This document shows positions 43,210-51,979 of a stretch of 64,000 nt of DNA, in pieces; the stretch's first letter is position 1; each line of letters starts with the position of its first letter. The DNA comes from Salinibacterium sp. (GTDB lineage: Bacteria; Actinomycetota; Actinomycetes; Actinomycetales; Microbacteriaceae): contig JAHBSZ010000002.1 of the NCBI GenBank assembly GCA_019638845.1, forward strand, positions 664,884 to 728,883. Direction: 5' to 3'. The notes beneath the pieces are model-generated. The model was not told the origin of the DNA. It worked only from the letters and a program-made list of their open reading frames with translations, and did not search any database. A program made the translations under genes and the position numbers.

Positions 43210-44864
43210 CGACCGCTCAAGCGCAGCGCTCGAGCACGTCGCAGCAGCTCGGCAGGAGCCGCTCGGCCCACGGCTTCGAAGGATTCGGGCTGATGATCCG
43301 GTTCATCCTCCGGCGCAATTGGGTGCGGATGCTCGTCTGGACAGTCGTGCTCGCTGGCATGGTCGCACTCGTCGTGCAGACGCAGAGGGTTGCCTTCCCG
43401 ACCCAAGAAGACCGGGATGCCTATGCCACGATCGCGAACACACCGGCGGTCGCAGCCCTCACCGGGATCCCTTACGCCGCAAGCACGCTCGGGGGCATCC
43501 TCAACATCAAGCTGTGGATGACCGTGGTGATCGCCCTCTCGCTCGCCGTCATCTTCTTGGTCACCCGGAATGGACGAGCCGAGGAAGAGGCAGGGCGCAC
43601 CGAGCTCTTGCGCGGAGGCGTCCTTGGACAGCACGCGTACTCCCTTGCCAACTGGGTGGTCGCAGGCGCCTTCGCATTCGTCGTTGGCGCCGCCACCACT
43701 GCCGCGGCGATCGGCCAGGGGCTACCCGCACTCGGAGCAGCAGTGATGGGCGCATCCTTCGTTGGCGTCGCCGTCGTCTTCATCGGCGTCGCCGCGGTGA
43801 CCGGCCAACTTTCCCAGACCAGCCGCGGGGCCAACGCCCTCGCGGCGATTGTGCTCGCTATCGCATACGGGCTTCGGGCCACCGCCGACCTTCAGGCCGA
43901 GGGCGATGTTCCCAGCGCGGTGAGTTGGGCCTCGCCGATCGGCTGGGGGCAGCAGATGCGCTCCTACGGCGAGAACCTGTGGTGGCCATTCGCGCTCAGC
44001 GTGGCGGTGGCAGTGCTCCTGTGCGCTATCGCGCTGCTGGTGGAACGGTGGCGCGACGTCGGCGAAGGCATCCTTCCTGACCGGCGTGGCCCCCAGCACG
44101 CGAGCGCTCTGCTGCGCACTCAGGCCGGGCTCACCCTGCGCCTGCAACGGAGCACGATCATCGGCTGGGCGGTCGGCGTGCTCGCGGCATCCGTGTTCTT
44201 CGGAACCGTCGCGACCGCCATGGCGGGGCTGCTCGCTGGCGACAGCCCAATCACACAGATCTTCCTCGGCGGCGCCAAGGATGTGCTCGATTCCCTCGTC
44301 GGGTTCTTCGCGATGGCAAACGTGCTTCTGATTGCAGCATTCGCGATCCAGAGCGCTGACACAATCCGGAGCGAAGAGGCCAACGGTCGAGCCGAACTCC
44401 AGTGGTCGCACGCCATCTCCCGAGCGCAATGGGCACTCACCCGGATGCTCGTGCCTGCGGTTATCTCGCTCGTACTCCTCGCCACCGGCGGCTACCTCCT
44501 CGGTGCCAGTTTCGGGGCATCCGTCAACGATCCCGGCCAAGGCCCGAGGTTCGCCGCCGCATCACTCGCCTACTGGCCGTCGGTGCTGCTGATGATCGGC
44601 TTCGTGATGTTCTGCGCGGCCTGGCTGCCACGGTTCGCGACCGCCGTGTCATGGGGTGTCTACGGGTTCCTTGTTGTGCTCTCGATGTTTGGTGATCTCT
44701 TCGGGCTCCCCGATTGGGTGATCCAGAACACGCCATTCACCGCGGTCCCGCGCGTCGGGGAGGACTTCTCGGCGCTGCCCCTCATCGTGATCGGTGTAGT
44801 AGCGATCGCGTTGTCAGTGCTCGGGCTGCGGCGGTTGCGTGCGCGGGATCTGGCCGCGGAGTGA
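43206..44864 (+). CDS. ABC exporter permease (polyketide/antibiotic exporter type)
   Basis: 552 residues, about twelve membrane helices in two halves, with the second half starting near residue 320 (RLQRSTIIGWAVGVLAASVFFGTVATAMAG). The RAEEEAGRTELLRGGVLG and SEEANGRAELQWSHAISR repeats between helices are characteristic of the TnrB3/Sav-type exporters linked to polyketide resistance. The substrate is unknown. Its stop overlaps the start of the alpha-galactosidase pseudogene (GTGA). Confidence 0.88.
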   Translation: MTTAQAQRSSTSQQLGRSRSAHGFEGFGLMIRFILRRNWVRMLVWTVVLAGMVALVVQTQRVAFPTQEDRDAYATIANTPAVAALTGIPYAASTLGGILNIKLWMTVVIALSLAVIFLVTRNGRAEEEAGRTELLRGGVLGQHAYSLANWVVAGAFAFVVGAATTAAAIGQGLPALGAAVMGASFVGVAVVFIGVAAVTGQLSQTSRGANALAAIVLAIAYGLRATADLQAEGDVPSAVSWASPIGWGQQMRSYGENLWWPFALSVAVAVLLCAIALLVERWRDVGEGILPDRRGPQHASALLRTQAGLTLRLQRSTIIGWAVGVLAASVFFGTVATAMAGLLAGDSPITQIFLGGAKDVLDSLVGFFAMANVLLIAAFAIQSADTIRSEEANGRAELQWSHAISRAQWALTRMLVPAVISLVLLATGGYLLGASFGASVNDPGQGPRFAAASLAYWPSVLLMIGFVMFCAAWLPRFATAVSWGVYGFLVVLSMFGDLFGLPDWVIQNTPFTAVPRVGEDFSALPLIVIGVVAIALSVLGLRRLRARDLAAE

Positions 44865-46833
44865 CGCGCTCTGTACGTCAGCTCGAACTCTCCGATGGCG
44901 ACATCGCACTCCAGCTCACCATCGATAGCGAGGGCAGAGTGCGCGTCGACGGGCTCACCGCGGGGCCAGACCGGTGGGCGGGCTCCGAGCAGTCGATAGT
45001 CGAGATCGTCACTCCCGGCACCGGTACCGGATCCGCCGGTCGCTACGACCGGAGCCTCCTTGGGGCACGCCTGCGTTATCGCGCGCACGCCATCGACGCT
45101 ACCGATCTAGGCCCGCGTCTCGTGCTCGAGCTCGTGGACCCGGTGAGCGGAATCGCGGCACACGTCACGTTCGAGATCGTGGCACGCACTTCGACGCTAC
45201 GTAGTTCGGTGACCGTGACCAACGAATCCTCCGATTCGAGGGAACTTCTGTACGTTTCGGCCCTCGCCATCGGTTCCACGGACTGGACGCCCGACGGCAC
45301 AATCGTGCATCTGGCGGACTCGGACTGGTTGAGCGAGTACCGCTGGCGCCACGGCACGCTCTACGGGTTGGGCGAGCCGGGCATCCGCGCAGAAGTCCAC
45401 AGCGCGCATGTGCCGCGAGGGCGACTCGGGGTCAGCGGACGAGGAACCTGGTCGACAGGAGAGCAACTCCCAATGGGAGCTCTCGAGTGCGAAGACGGCA
45501 GAACCGTGCTGTGGCAGATCGAGCAGAACAGCCCGTGGCATTGGCAACTGCTCGAAACTCTGCAGGGCATGTCACTGCTCGCTAGCGGCGCTACAGGACG
45601 CGACCACGGGTGGTCCAACACGCTCGCCGCTGGCGCCACACTGACGACCCCGACAACTGCCATCACGGCGACCGGCGGCGGCATCGACCGCGCGTTCGCA
45701 CGGCTCACCGACTACCGGCGCGCGACCCGGATGCACGGACCCAATGGCACGAATCTCCCCGTGATCTACAACGACTACATGAACACCCTGATGGCCGATC
45801 CGACCACCGAAAAACTCTTGCCGTTGATCGAGGCGGTTGGACGAACCGGAGTTGATATCTATTGTGTCGACGCCGGCTGGTATGCGGACGAGCCCCGCTG
45901 GTGGGAGTCGGTGGGAGCGTGGGAACCGTCAACATCGCGCTTCCCCGGCGGCATCGGCGAGATCTTCGATGCCATCCGAAACCACGGGATGCGCCCAGGG
46001 CTCTGGATGGAGCCGGAGGTCGTTGGCATCAAAAGTCCCATCGCGGCCGAGCTTCCGGATGAGGCCTACTTGACCCGGGGCGGGGAACGGGTAGTCATGG
46101 ACGGCCGCTTCCACCTCGACTTCCGTCATCCCGCCGTGACCGAACGCCTCGACAGAATTGTCGACGGACTCATCGCTATCTGCACTGGGCGGATGCCCTC
46201 CAGCAGAGGCATCCGGGCCTTATCGTGGAGAACTGCGCATCCGGCGGAATGAGGGCCGATTGGGCGACCATGTCGAGGTTCCCGCTCCTCTCCACAAGCG
46301 ACCAGCAGGACGCCATCGCCTACGCCCCCATCGCCGCATCGGCGGCGACTGTCGTACCTCCCGAGCAGGCAGGCGTGTGGTGTTATCCGCAACCCGGAAT
46401 CTCGCGGGATGACTGGACGATGGCAATGGCCGGTGGGATGCTCACGCGTCCTTACCTCTCCGGTCACTACAACGTGATGTCTGCTGAGGAAATCGAAACC
46501 GTTGCGCGCTTCATCACGGTACATCGGGAAATTCAGGAACAGATCGTCACCGGCTCGCCGTTCTGGCCGATCGGTCTGCCCGCTTGGGAGGACGAATGGA
46601 TCGCGTTTGGCCTGCACTGTGCCGACGGTGGCTCACTCCTCACTGTGTGGCGCCGAAGCGGCACCATGGAGACCTGCAACCTTCCGATTGCCCGGTTGGC
46701 GAATGACACCGTGGTCACGGCACTCTCTCCGCTTCTCCCCACCCATGCTGCATGGCGAAGCAGACTCGGCTATCTCGCCGTCGAGCTCACGTCGAACAGC
46801 GCAGTCACCCTACGTATCGAGGCGGCGGGATAG
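44861..46833 (+). pseudogene. GH36 alpha-galactosidase gene broken by an internal deletion
   Basis: The first part (44861-46252, 463 codons) has the GH36 N-terminal sandwich and barrel start: NDYMNTLMADPTTEKLLPLIEAV, YCVDAGWYADEPRWW, GMRPGLWMEPEVVG and HLDFRHPAVTERLDRIVDGLI. After about 46170 the family sequence continues in another frame: RYLHWADALQQRHPGLIVENC, then ASGGMRADWATMSR and LSTSDQQDA, ending at 46833. Between the two, about 35-40 residues expected in family members are missing, including the KxDxN-type motif with the catalytic nucleophile. The general acid motif survives in the second part. A frameshifting deletion fits; one missing base would not. The GTG start overlaps the exporter permease stop. 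Confidence 0.85.
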
Positions 46834-46836
46834 GCG

Positions 46837-47772
46837 CTACCGGGCACCCCTCGCCGCGGCCACCGACTCGGCAATCGCCTGCGGGAGCGGCGTCGCCGAC
46901 CACCCGAAACGGGCCTCGAACTTCGAGGAGCTCACAATCCACGGTTTGTCGAACTCGTACATCATCTCGAGCGACTCCTTCAACATCGGCATCACGAGCG
47001 AAAGGGCCTTCAGGCCGATGCCGGTGATGGCCTGTACCTTGGCCCGCCCGGACTGACCGGCCGCCTCCCAGATCGCCTGCGAGAAATCCGCCACGGTGAT
47101 GGGTTCGCCAACCGGTGGGATCCACACCTGCCCCCAAGCATCTTCGCTCGTGCCCAGGTCGGCCATCGCCCGCGCGACGTCGGGAACGTAGCTGTAGGTG
47201 TGCGGCTGGTCCTTGGGCCCCAGCCACTGCATCGGCGCGCCCGCTATGGCTCTGGCGAACACCATGTTCTGTGTCAGGTCGTAACCGGGGCCGAAGTAGT
47301 TCGACGGGCGACTGACGGCGACTTCGAGGCGGCCTTCGGCGTGTGCGGCGAGGGCCGCATCAGCCATGGCCTTGCGAACTTTGCCCTTCTTCGTATGCGG
47401 ATTCTGAGGAGAGTCTTCGGTGATGACGTTGCCGTCAGGGTCGCCGTATGCGTAGAGATTGTCGGCGAGGACAAGACGGGACCCATTGGCCGCGCACGCG
47501 TCGATCACCGCCGTCTGCAGGTCAGGAAATTCCTGTGCCCATCGCGTGTATGCAGGTTGAGTGACTTGATAGGCGACCGCGGCACCTCGGGTCGCCTCGG
47601 CGACGAAGCCGGGGTCACCGACGTCACCCACCAACAGTTCGACAGCGTCGGGAAGCGAACCACGTAGGCCCGATCGGTTGATCGAACGCACGTCTTTGCC
47701 CGCGGCGACCAGAGCGGCGGCGAGGGCGGCGCCGACGCTTCCGGTCCCCAAGACGACATGGGTTTCGGTCAT
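46837..47772 (-). CDS. NAD(P)-dependent epimerase/dehydratase family protein
   Basis: 311 residues, extended short-chain dehydrogenase type. The N-terminal VLGTGSVGAALAAALVAAGKDVRSINRSG gives the NAD(P)-binding Gly motif; DNLYAYGDPDGNVITEDSPQNP and RPSNYFGPGYD carry the substrate-side motifs. The usual YxxxK catalytic pair is not evident, so it may be an atypical (regulatory or ring-reducing) member. ATG 47772 has AAGGAAATGGAG upstream. It is controlled by the downstream-encoded TetR protein: matching operators lie before both genes. Confidence 0.82.
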   Translation of the reverse strand: MTETHVVLGTGSVGAALAAALVAAGKDVRSINRSGLRGSLPDAVELLVGDVGDPGFVAEATRGAAVAYQVTQPAYTRWAQEFPDLQTAVIDACAANGSRLVLADNLYAYGDPDGNVITEDSPQNPHTKKGKVRKAMADAALAAHAEGRLEVAVSRPSNYFGPGYDLTQNMVFARAIAGAPMQWLGPKDQPHTYSYVPDVARAMADLGTSEDAWGQVWIPPVGEPITVADFSQAIWEAAGQSGRAKVQAITGIGLKALSLVMPMLKESLEMMYEFDKPWIVSSSKFEARFGWSATPLPQAIAESVAAARGAR

Positions 47773-47802
47773 AATCTTCTCCATTTCCTTCTGAAACCTT
47801 TG

Positions 47803-47819
47803 AGTTAACGGTGTTAAGT
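47803..47819. promoter_or_regulatory. TetR operator upstream of the epimerase gene
   Basis: AGTTAACGGTGTTAAGT matches the perfect palindrome upstream of the tetR gene at 15 of 17 positions. It is 31 bp before the epimerase start. Confidence 0.65.
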
Positions 47820-47845
47820 TGTTGGCAAAAAAAGAGAGGCCTAGC

Positions 47846-48466
47846 TCAGCGGAGTGCGGTCAGGATCGACTCCGTGATCGTCATGGCCCGGCGACGCACA
47901 TCATCCGGCTCAAAAGCGTCGATCTGGTCACCCAGGCTGATGGCAAGCGACACCACGCCGTGCACAGCGGACCAGATGAGCGCCGCGGCCTCCCGCGGGT
48001 CCCCCGCGCGAAGCGCACCCGAGTCCATCGCCGCACTCACCAGCGACACCAAGGCCACGAACGATTCGGGCTCAGGGCGTTCGGCTCCAGCAATCTCGTT
48101 GGCGAGCCGGCCGATGGCCCAAGCCTGAGGACGAATGAACATGACGTCATAGTGCAGTGGATGGCTCAGACCGAACTCGACGTAGGCGCGGCCGACGGCG
48201 CGCAGTTGCTCCATTGGGTCGGTTTCGGCGGATGCAGCGGCGGCAAGTGACGACCCGAAGTCAGCGAAGCCCGCCTCGCAGACCGCATACATGAGGTGGT
48301 TTTTGTCTGTGAAGTACAGGTAGATGGTCGTCGCGGAGTATCCGATTGCGTCGGCAATCTGACGCATGGAGAACCCATCGGCACCGTTCTCCTCAAACAG
48401 GCGCGTCGCTTCGGTAAGGATCGCGCTGCGCACGTCCTTGGTTCCGAGGGTTCCCGTCTTCACCAC
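47846..48466 (-). CDS. TetR-family regulator
   Basis: 206 residues. HTH region RSAILTEATRLFEENGADGFSMRQIADAIGYSATTIYLYFTDKNHLMYAVCE (13-64) with a TetR_C-type bundle behind. The 17-bp dyad ACTTAACAGTGTTAAGT lies 12 bp before its GTG, and a close copy precedes the epimerase gene, so it probably represses both itself and the epimerase. Confidence 0.88.
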   Translation of the reverse strand: MVKTGTLGTKDVRSAILTEATRLFEENGADGFSMRQIADAIGYSATTIYLYFTDKNHLMYAVCEAGFADFGSSLAAAASAETDPMEQLRAVGRAYVEFGLSHPLHYDVMFIRPQAWAIGRLANEIAGAERPEPESFVALVSLVSAAMDSGALRAGDPREAAALIWSAVHGVVSLAISLGDQIDAFEPDDVRRRAMTITESILTALR

Positions 48467-48477
48467 AAAGTCACTCT

Positions 48478-48494
48478 ACTTAACAGTGTTAAGT
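48478..48494. promoter_or_regulatory. perfect 17-bp TetR operator upstream of its own gene
   Basis: ACTTAACA-G-TGTTAAGT, a perfect palindrome with 8-bp arms, 12 bp upstream of the TetR start codon. It recurs with two changes at 47803-47819. Confidence 0.7.
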
Positions 48495-48497
48495 CCG

Positions 48498-49127
48498 TCA
48501 AACGCGGGCTCGATAGACGCGTGTGATCGTGAACGAAATGGGAAGCGCCGCCGCCCACGTGATCTCGGCCGCGGTGGCCCCGGCGAGCGCCGCGATCGGA
48601 ATCGACAGGAGGAAGATGCCGGGGATCGGGAACGATTGCACGAGCACGTATCGAAAGACATCAACCGGTACGTCGGGGTCGATGAGGTGTGAGTGCCAGG
48701 CGTAGATCCACATCGCACTCAGAAGGAATCCGATGAGGCAGATCGAAGCCGCATAGATATACACACTGAGTTGCACGTCTCCGTAGCGGCCCAGCACAGC
48801 GGTTGAGAAGGGAACTGATGCCACAGCGAGCAACATAAACAGATTGAGTCGAAGCAGCGCCTGCGAGTATCTGACGATGACGCGGAACTTTCTGTGGTGT
48901 GACATCCACACCGCGCCGATCACCGCAAAGCTCAGGACGAACGAGAGATATTCCGGGCCGAGTTCCGCGAGTGCCGACGCTAGATCCTCGGCTGCAACGG
49001 TGGGTACGTGCAGCTCAACTACGAGCAGGGTCATCGCGATCGCGAACACTGCGTCACTGAAGAAGACAAGGCGTTCGATAGCTGAGCCCTCGGCGATTGT
49101 CCTGACGTAGCGCTGATAGGTGGTCAT
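48498..49127 (-). CDS. TMEM175-family (DUF1211) potassium channel protein
   Basis: About 209 residues with six membrane helices. The first helix has the family signature IERLVFFSDAVFAIAMTLLVVEL, matching RxxxFSD. Bacterial TMEM175 proteins form tetrameric, weakly selective K+ channels. Two ATGs are possible (49163 and 49127); the second matches homologues better. Neither has a clear ribosome site. Confidence 0.87.
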   Translation of the reverse strand: MTTYQRYVRTIAEGSAIERLVFFSDAVFAIAMTLLVVELHVPTVAAEDLASALAELGPEYLSFVLSFAVIGAVWMSHHRKFRVIVRYSQALLRLNLFMLLAVASVPFSTAVLGRYGDVQLSVYIYAASICLIGFLLSAMWIYAWHSHLIDPDVPVDVFRYVLVQSFPIPGIFLLSIPIAALAGATAAEITWAAALPISFTITRVYRARV

Positions 49128-49204
49128 GCACACGATGCTGCCAAACGCGCTCGCGATGGTCATCGGCGCGCAGGTGGATCAGATCAGTCCACCCGCGGGT
49201 GGAG

Positions 49205-49861
49205 TCAGGGCGTCGCGAGCCCGTGGCGAAATGCGTAGGCGACCAACTGGGCACGATCGCGCGCAGCCGTCTTAGCCAAGACGTGATTGACATGGGTCTT
49301 CACCGTGGCGTCCGAAACGTAGAGTTCGTCGGCGATCTCGGAGTTGGACCGACCGGCGGCGATCAACCGAAGCACCGCCACTTCGCGCGGGGTGAGGTTG
49401 TCGGGGATAGACACAGGCAGCTCAGGAGAAGCTCCGCTGCGGCTGAGAGCCTCAAGCAGTCGCCGTTGCACCGTGGGGTCAAGTTGAGCATCGCCGCGAG
49501 AGACCGTGATGAGAGCGGTGCGAATCTCTTCGGCGCTGGAGTCCTTCGTCAGGAAGCCACGAGCCCCCGCTCTGAGCGCGGCAAATACCCAGTCATCATC
49601 CGAATACGTGGTGAGCACGACAACCCGACATCGCGCGCCTGCGGCGGCAAGTTGCTCGGTGGCTTCGACGCCCGAGCAGTTGGGCATGTGCAGATCCATC
49701 AGCACGATATCCGGATCGAGCGTGAGCGCTTGCCGAACAGCATCGTCGCCATCGTGGGCCGTTCCCACAACGGTGATGCCATCCAGAAGGTCTAAGAGCG
49801 TCGCCAACCCGTCACGCACCACCTTCTGATCGTCGGCGATCAGCACTCGCACCTCGGACAC
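49205..49861 (-). CDS. NarL-family response regulator
   Basis: 218 residues. Receiver domain with phospho-acceptor Asp56 (DPDIVLMDLHMP) and a LuxR-type HTH (LTPREVAVLRLIAAGRSNSEIADELYVSDATVKTHVNHVLAKTAARDRAQ, about 153-205). It is divergent from a histidine kinase gene of the matching class (147 bp apart), making a two-component pair. Target genes are unknown. Confidence 0.92.
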   Translation of the reverse strand: MSEVRVLIADDQKVVRDGLATLLDLLDGITVVGTAHDGDDAVRQALTLDPDIVLMDLHMPNCSGVEATEQLAAAGARCRVVVLTTYSDDDWVFAALRAGARGFLTKDSSAEEIRTALITVSRGDAQLDPTVQRRLLEALSRSGASPELPVSIPDNLTPREVAVLRLIAAGRSNSEIADELYVSDATVKTHVNHVLAKTAARDRAQLVAYAFRHGLATP

Positions 49862-50008
49862 AGCCCACCTACCTCCCTTTGCGATTCAAGGGTGCCACGC
49901 CCTTTCGCCACAATCGTCATCCCCGGCGGGGATTGTCTGCGGCCGCGCTCTCCACCTCAGGGTTGACTTTGATTGAACCGGCTTAGGGCCGCGTGGCACA
50001 GTGTTCGA

Positions 50009-51133
50009 ATGGAGCACGTTCACAGGGTCTTCGTGTGGCTAGGGCTCGGGATGATCGCCCTCGTCGTCATCGCGACCCTGATCGGTTCGGGACCGATTGC
50101 CACCCCCGTACTTGCCGTGTTTGCTGCGGCCGGTGCGGCGCTACTTCTCTGGGAGCGGATGCCCAGATCACTCGTCATTCTTGGCTTCGCGGTCATGGCA
50201 GCTTCGGTCGTGCTGCTCTACTGGCTCGTGTCGGCGACCCCACTGGCCTTGTTCCTCTTGGCCGCCTTCGCGACCCTACGCGAGCCGAGGCGGTGGTTGG
50301 CCGTGGTGCTTGCCGCGTCGACAGTGGCCCATCTTGCGGTACAGCTCGCACTCGGACAGGACACAATTCTGACCGGGATGGCAACTCTCGCTGGTGTCGC
50401 ATTCTTGTTCGCGATCAGTCGACTGCTCGTCTCTGAGCGCGATCAGCGCGAACGGGTCGCGCAACTACTCGGGGAAGCGGAGGAGAGCCGGCACCGGGAA
50501 CGGGAGTCGTATCTCATTGCCGAGCGCGGTCGTGTGGCTCGAGAACTTCATGACGTTTTGGCCCACACCCTTTCCGGCCTAGCTATTCAGTTGGAAGGAG
50601 CCAGGATCCTCGCCTCGCAGCCGGACGTTCCGGAAGCACTTCGCGACTCGGTCGAGCGCGCGCACCTGCTGTCACGGGCAGGGCTTCTTGAGGCCAAACG
50701 CGCCGTTACAGCACTGCGAAACGACCAACTGCCCGGGCCAGAACTGCTCCAAGCACTCGTCGACGAGCATCGGCTGTCTGCGGGGAGTCCCACCCGGTTG
50801 GTCGTCACCGGGACACCGGTGACCCTCGCTTCCGACGCAAGTCTGGCCCTATATCGAACCGCGCAAGAAGCGCTCTCGAACGTGCGCAAGCATGCACCGC
50901 GGGCGAGTGTCGATCTCACGCTTGCGTGGTCACCGTCGCGGGTCACTCTTGACGTTGTCGACCGTGGCGGCCATGCGGAAGCGACTTCGGTCGCGCCACC
51001 TGGCTATGGACTTACCGGCATGGCGGAACGCGCTGAATTGCTCGGGGCCACCCTCATCACGGGTCCATACGCAGATGGGTTTCGGGTGCAGCTCAGCATT
51101 CCCCTTGATTCAGTCGCTCCGACGACTGACTAG
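50009..51133 (+). CDS. HisKA_3-type sensor histidine kinase
   Basis: About 374 residues. Four to five membrane helices in the first 150 residues without a large external loop, a coiled linker, the DHp phospho-acceptor in RGRVARELHDVLAHTLSGLAIQLE, and an ATPase region with ALYRTAQEALSNVRKHA and GYGLTGMAERAELLGA. It senses at or within the membrane and feeds the divergent NarL-type regulator. ATG 50009 lies 6 nt after CACAGT, a possible leaderless start; a TTG at 49973 is also in frame. Confidence 0.9.
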   Translation: MEHVHRVFVWLGLGMIALVVIATLIGSGPIATPVLAVFAAAGAALLLWERMPRSLVILGFAVMAASVVLLYWLVSATPLALFLLAAFATLREPRRWLAVVLAASTVAHLAVQLALGQDTILTGMATLAGVAFLFAISRLLVSERDQRERVAQLLGEAEESRHRERESYLIAERGRVARELHDVLAHTLSGLAIQLEGARILASQPDVPEALRDSVERAHLLSRAGLLEAKRAVTALRNDQLPGPELLQALVDEHRLSAGSPTRLVVTGTPVTLASDASLALYRTAQEALSNVRKHAPRASVDLTLAWSPSRVTLDVVDRGGHAEATSVAPPGYGLTGMAERAELLGATLITGPYADGFRVQLSIPLDSVAPTTD

Positions 51134-51254
51134 GGAGTCTCCATCCTGGGGTGGACTTGGGGATTCCATCCGTACGTTGACGCCCCATGCGAGATCGCCC
51201 GGGATCATCGTTGTGCGCGGACCGCTCGGGCCGCCAGCCGGATTGGAGCCCTCA

Positions 51255-51971
51255 GTGGAAAATACAAACCTCGCCCCGCGTCTCTCCCCCGTGTGGCATG
51301 CGATTCTTTTAGCCGCAGCGACCACCATCGCTACGGTAGGGCTCGCTGCGTTGCTCAGCGCAGTGGCTCCCCAACTCGACTCGCTCACGGCGCGGTTGAT
51401 CACTGTCGTTGTACTTGCTCTTGCCGTCGTCGTGATCGTGGCGACCTCGAAGAACCGCGACCTGCTCTGGAGCGGCTCCGTGTCGGTCCCGCTACTCATC
51501 GTGCCCACCGTCATCGTTCTCGCCCCGTTCGCGGGGGGCCTCAAAGATCTTGGTGCGCAGATGACAGTGCTGCTCGTCGTCGGATACTGCGCGACCGGTG
51601 TTTTCGAAGAGTTCTGGTTCCGCGGCGTGACTCTTCGGAGCCTTCGCACATGGACGCCGTTGCGCGCCGCACTGTTTTCTTCCGCACTCTTTGGGCTAGC
51701 GCACCTGTCGAATGTGGTGTTCGGAGCGAACCTCTGGGTGACCGTCGCCCAGGTCGTCGGTGCAGCGTGCTACGGGGTGGGATTTGCGGCGCTACGACTT
51801 CGGGGCACTCCGATTTGGGTGCTCATCGTCCTCCACGCGATCACCGACATTGCACTTCAACTCGGCGACGTCTCGAGTGCCTGGCGTTGGGGAATCATGA
51901 TCGGAGGAGACACCGCACTCTTGATCTTCGGACTCGTCCTTCTCCGGCGCCTAGACCGGAAAGCTGACTGA
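51255..51971 (+). CDS. CPBP-family intramembrane protease
   Basis: 238 residues with about seven membrane helices. CPBP (Abi) motifs: TGVFEEFWFRGVTLRSL (EExxxR), FGLAHLSNVVFG and LIVLHAITDIALQ. The family includes Rce1-type prenyl proteases and bacteriocin-immunity proteins. The GTG at 51255 has GGAG about 8 nt upstream. It follows the histidine kinase on the same strand and is convergent with the heliorhodopsin gene. Confidence 0.85.
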   Translation: MENTNLAPRLSPVWHAILLAAATTIATVGLAALLSAVAPQLDSLTARLITVVVLALAVVVIVATSKNRDLLWSGSVSVPLLIVPTVIVLAPFAGGLKDLGAQMTVLLVVGYCATGVFEEFWFRGVTLRSLRTWTPLRAALFSSALFGLAHLSNVVFGANLWVTVAQVVGAACYGVGFAALRLRGTPIWVLIVLHAITDIALQLGDVSSAWRWGIMIGGDTALLIFGLVLLRRLDRKAD

Positions 51972-51979
51972 CGTCTCGA

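Noticed and set aside
46150-46260. Programmed ribosomal frameshift in the alpha-galactosidase gene
   Set aside because: A frameshift would keep all residues; here about 35-40 family residues including the nucleophile motif are absent, and no slippery heptamer or downstream structure was seen.
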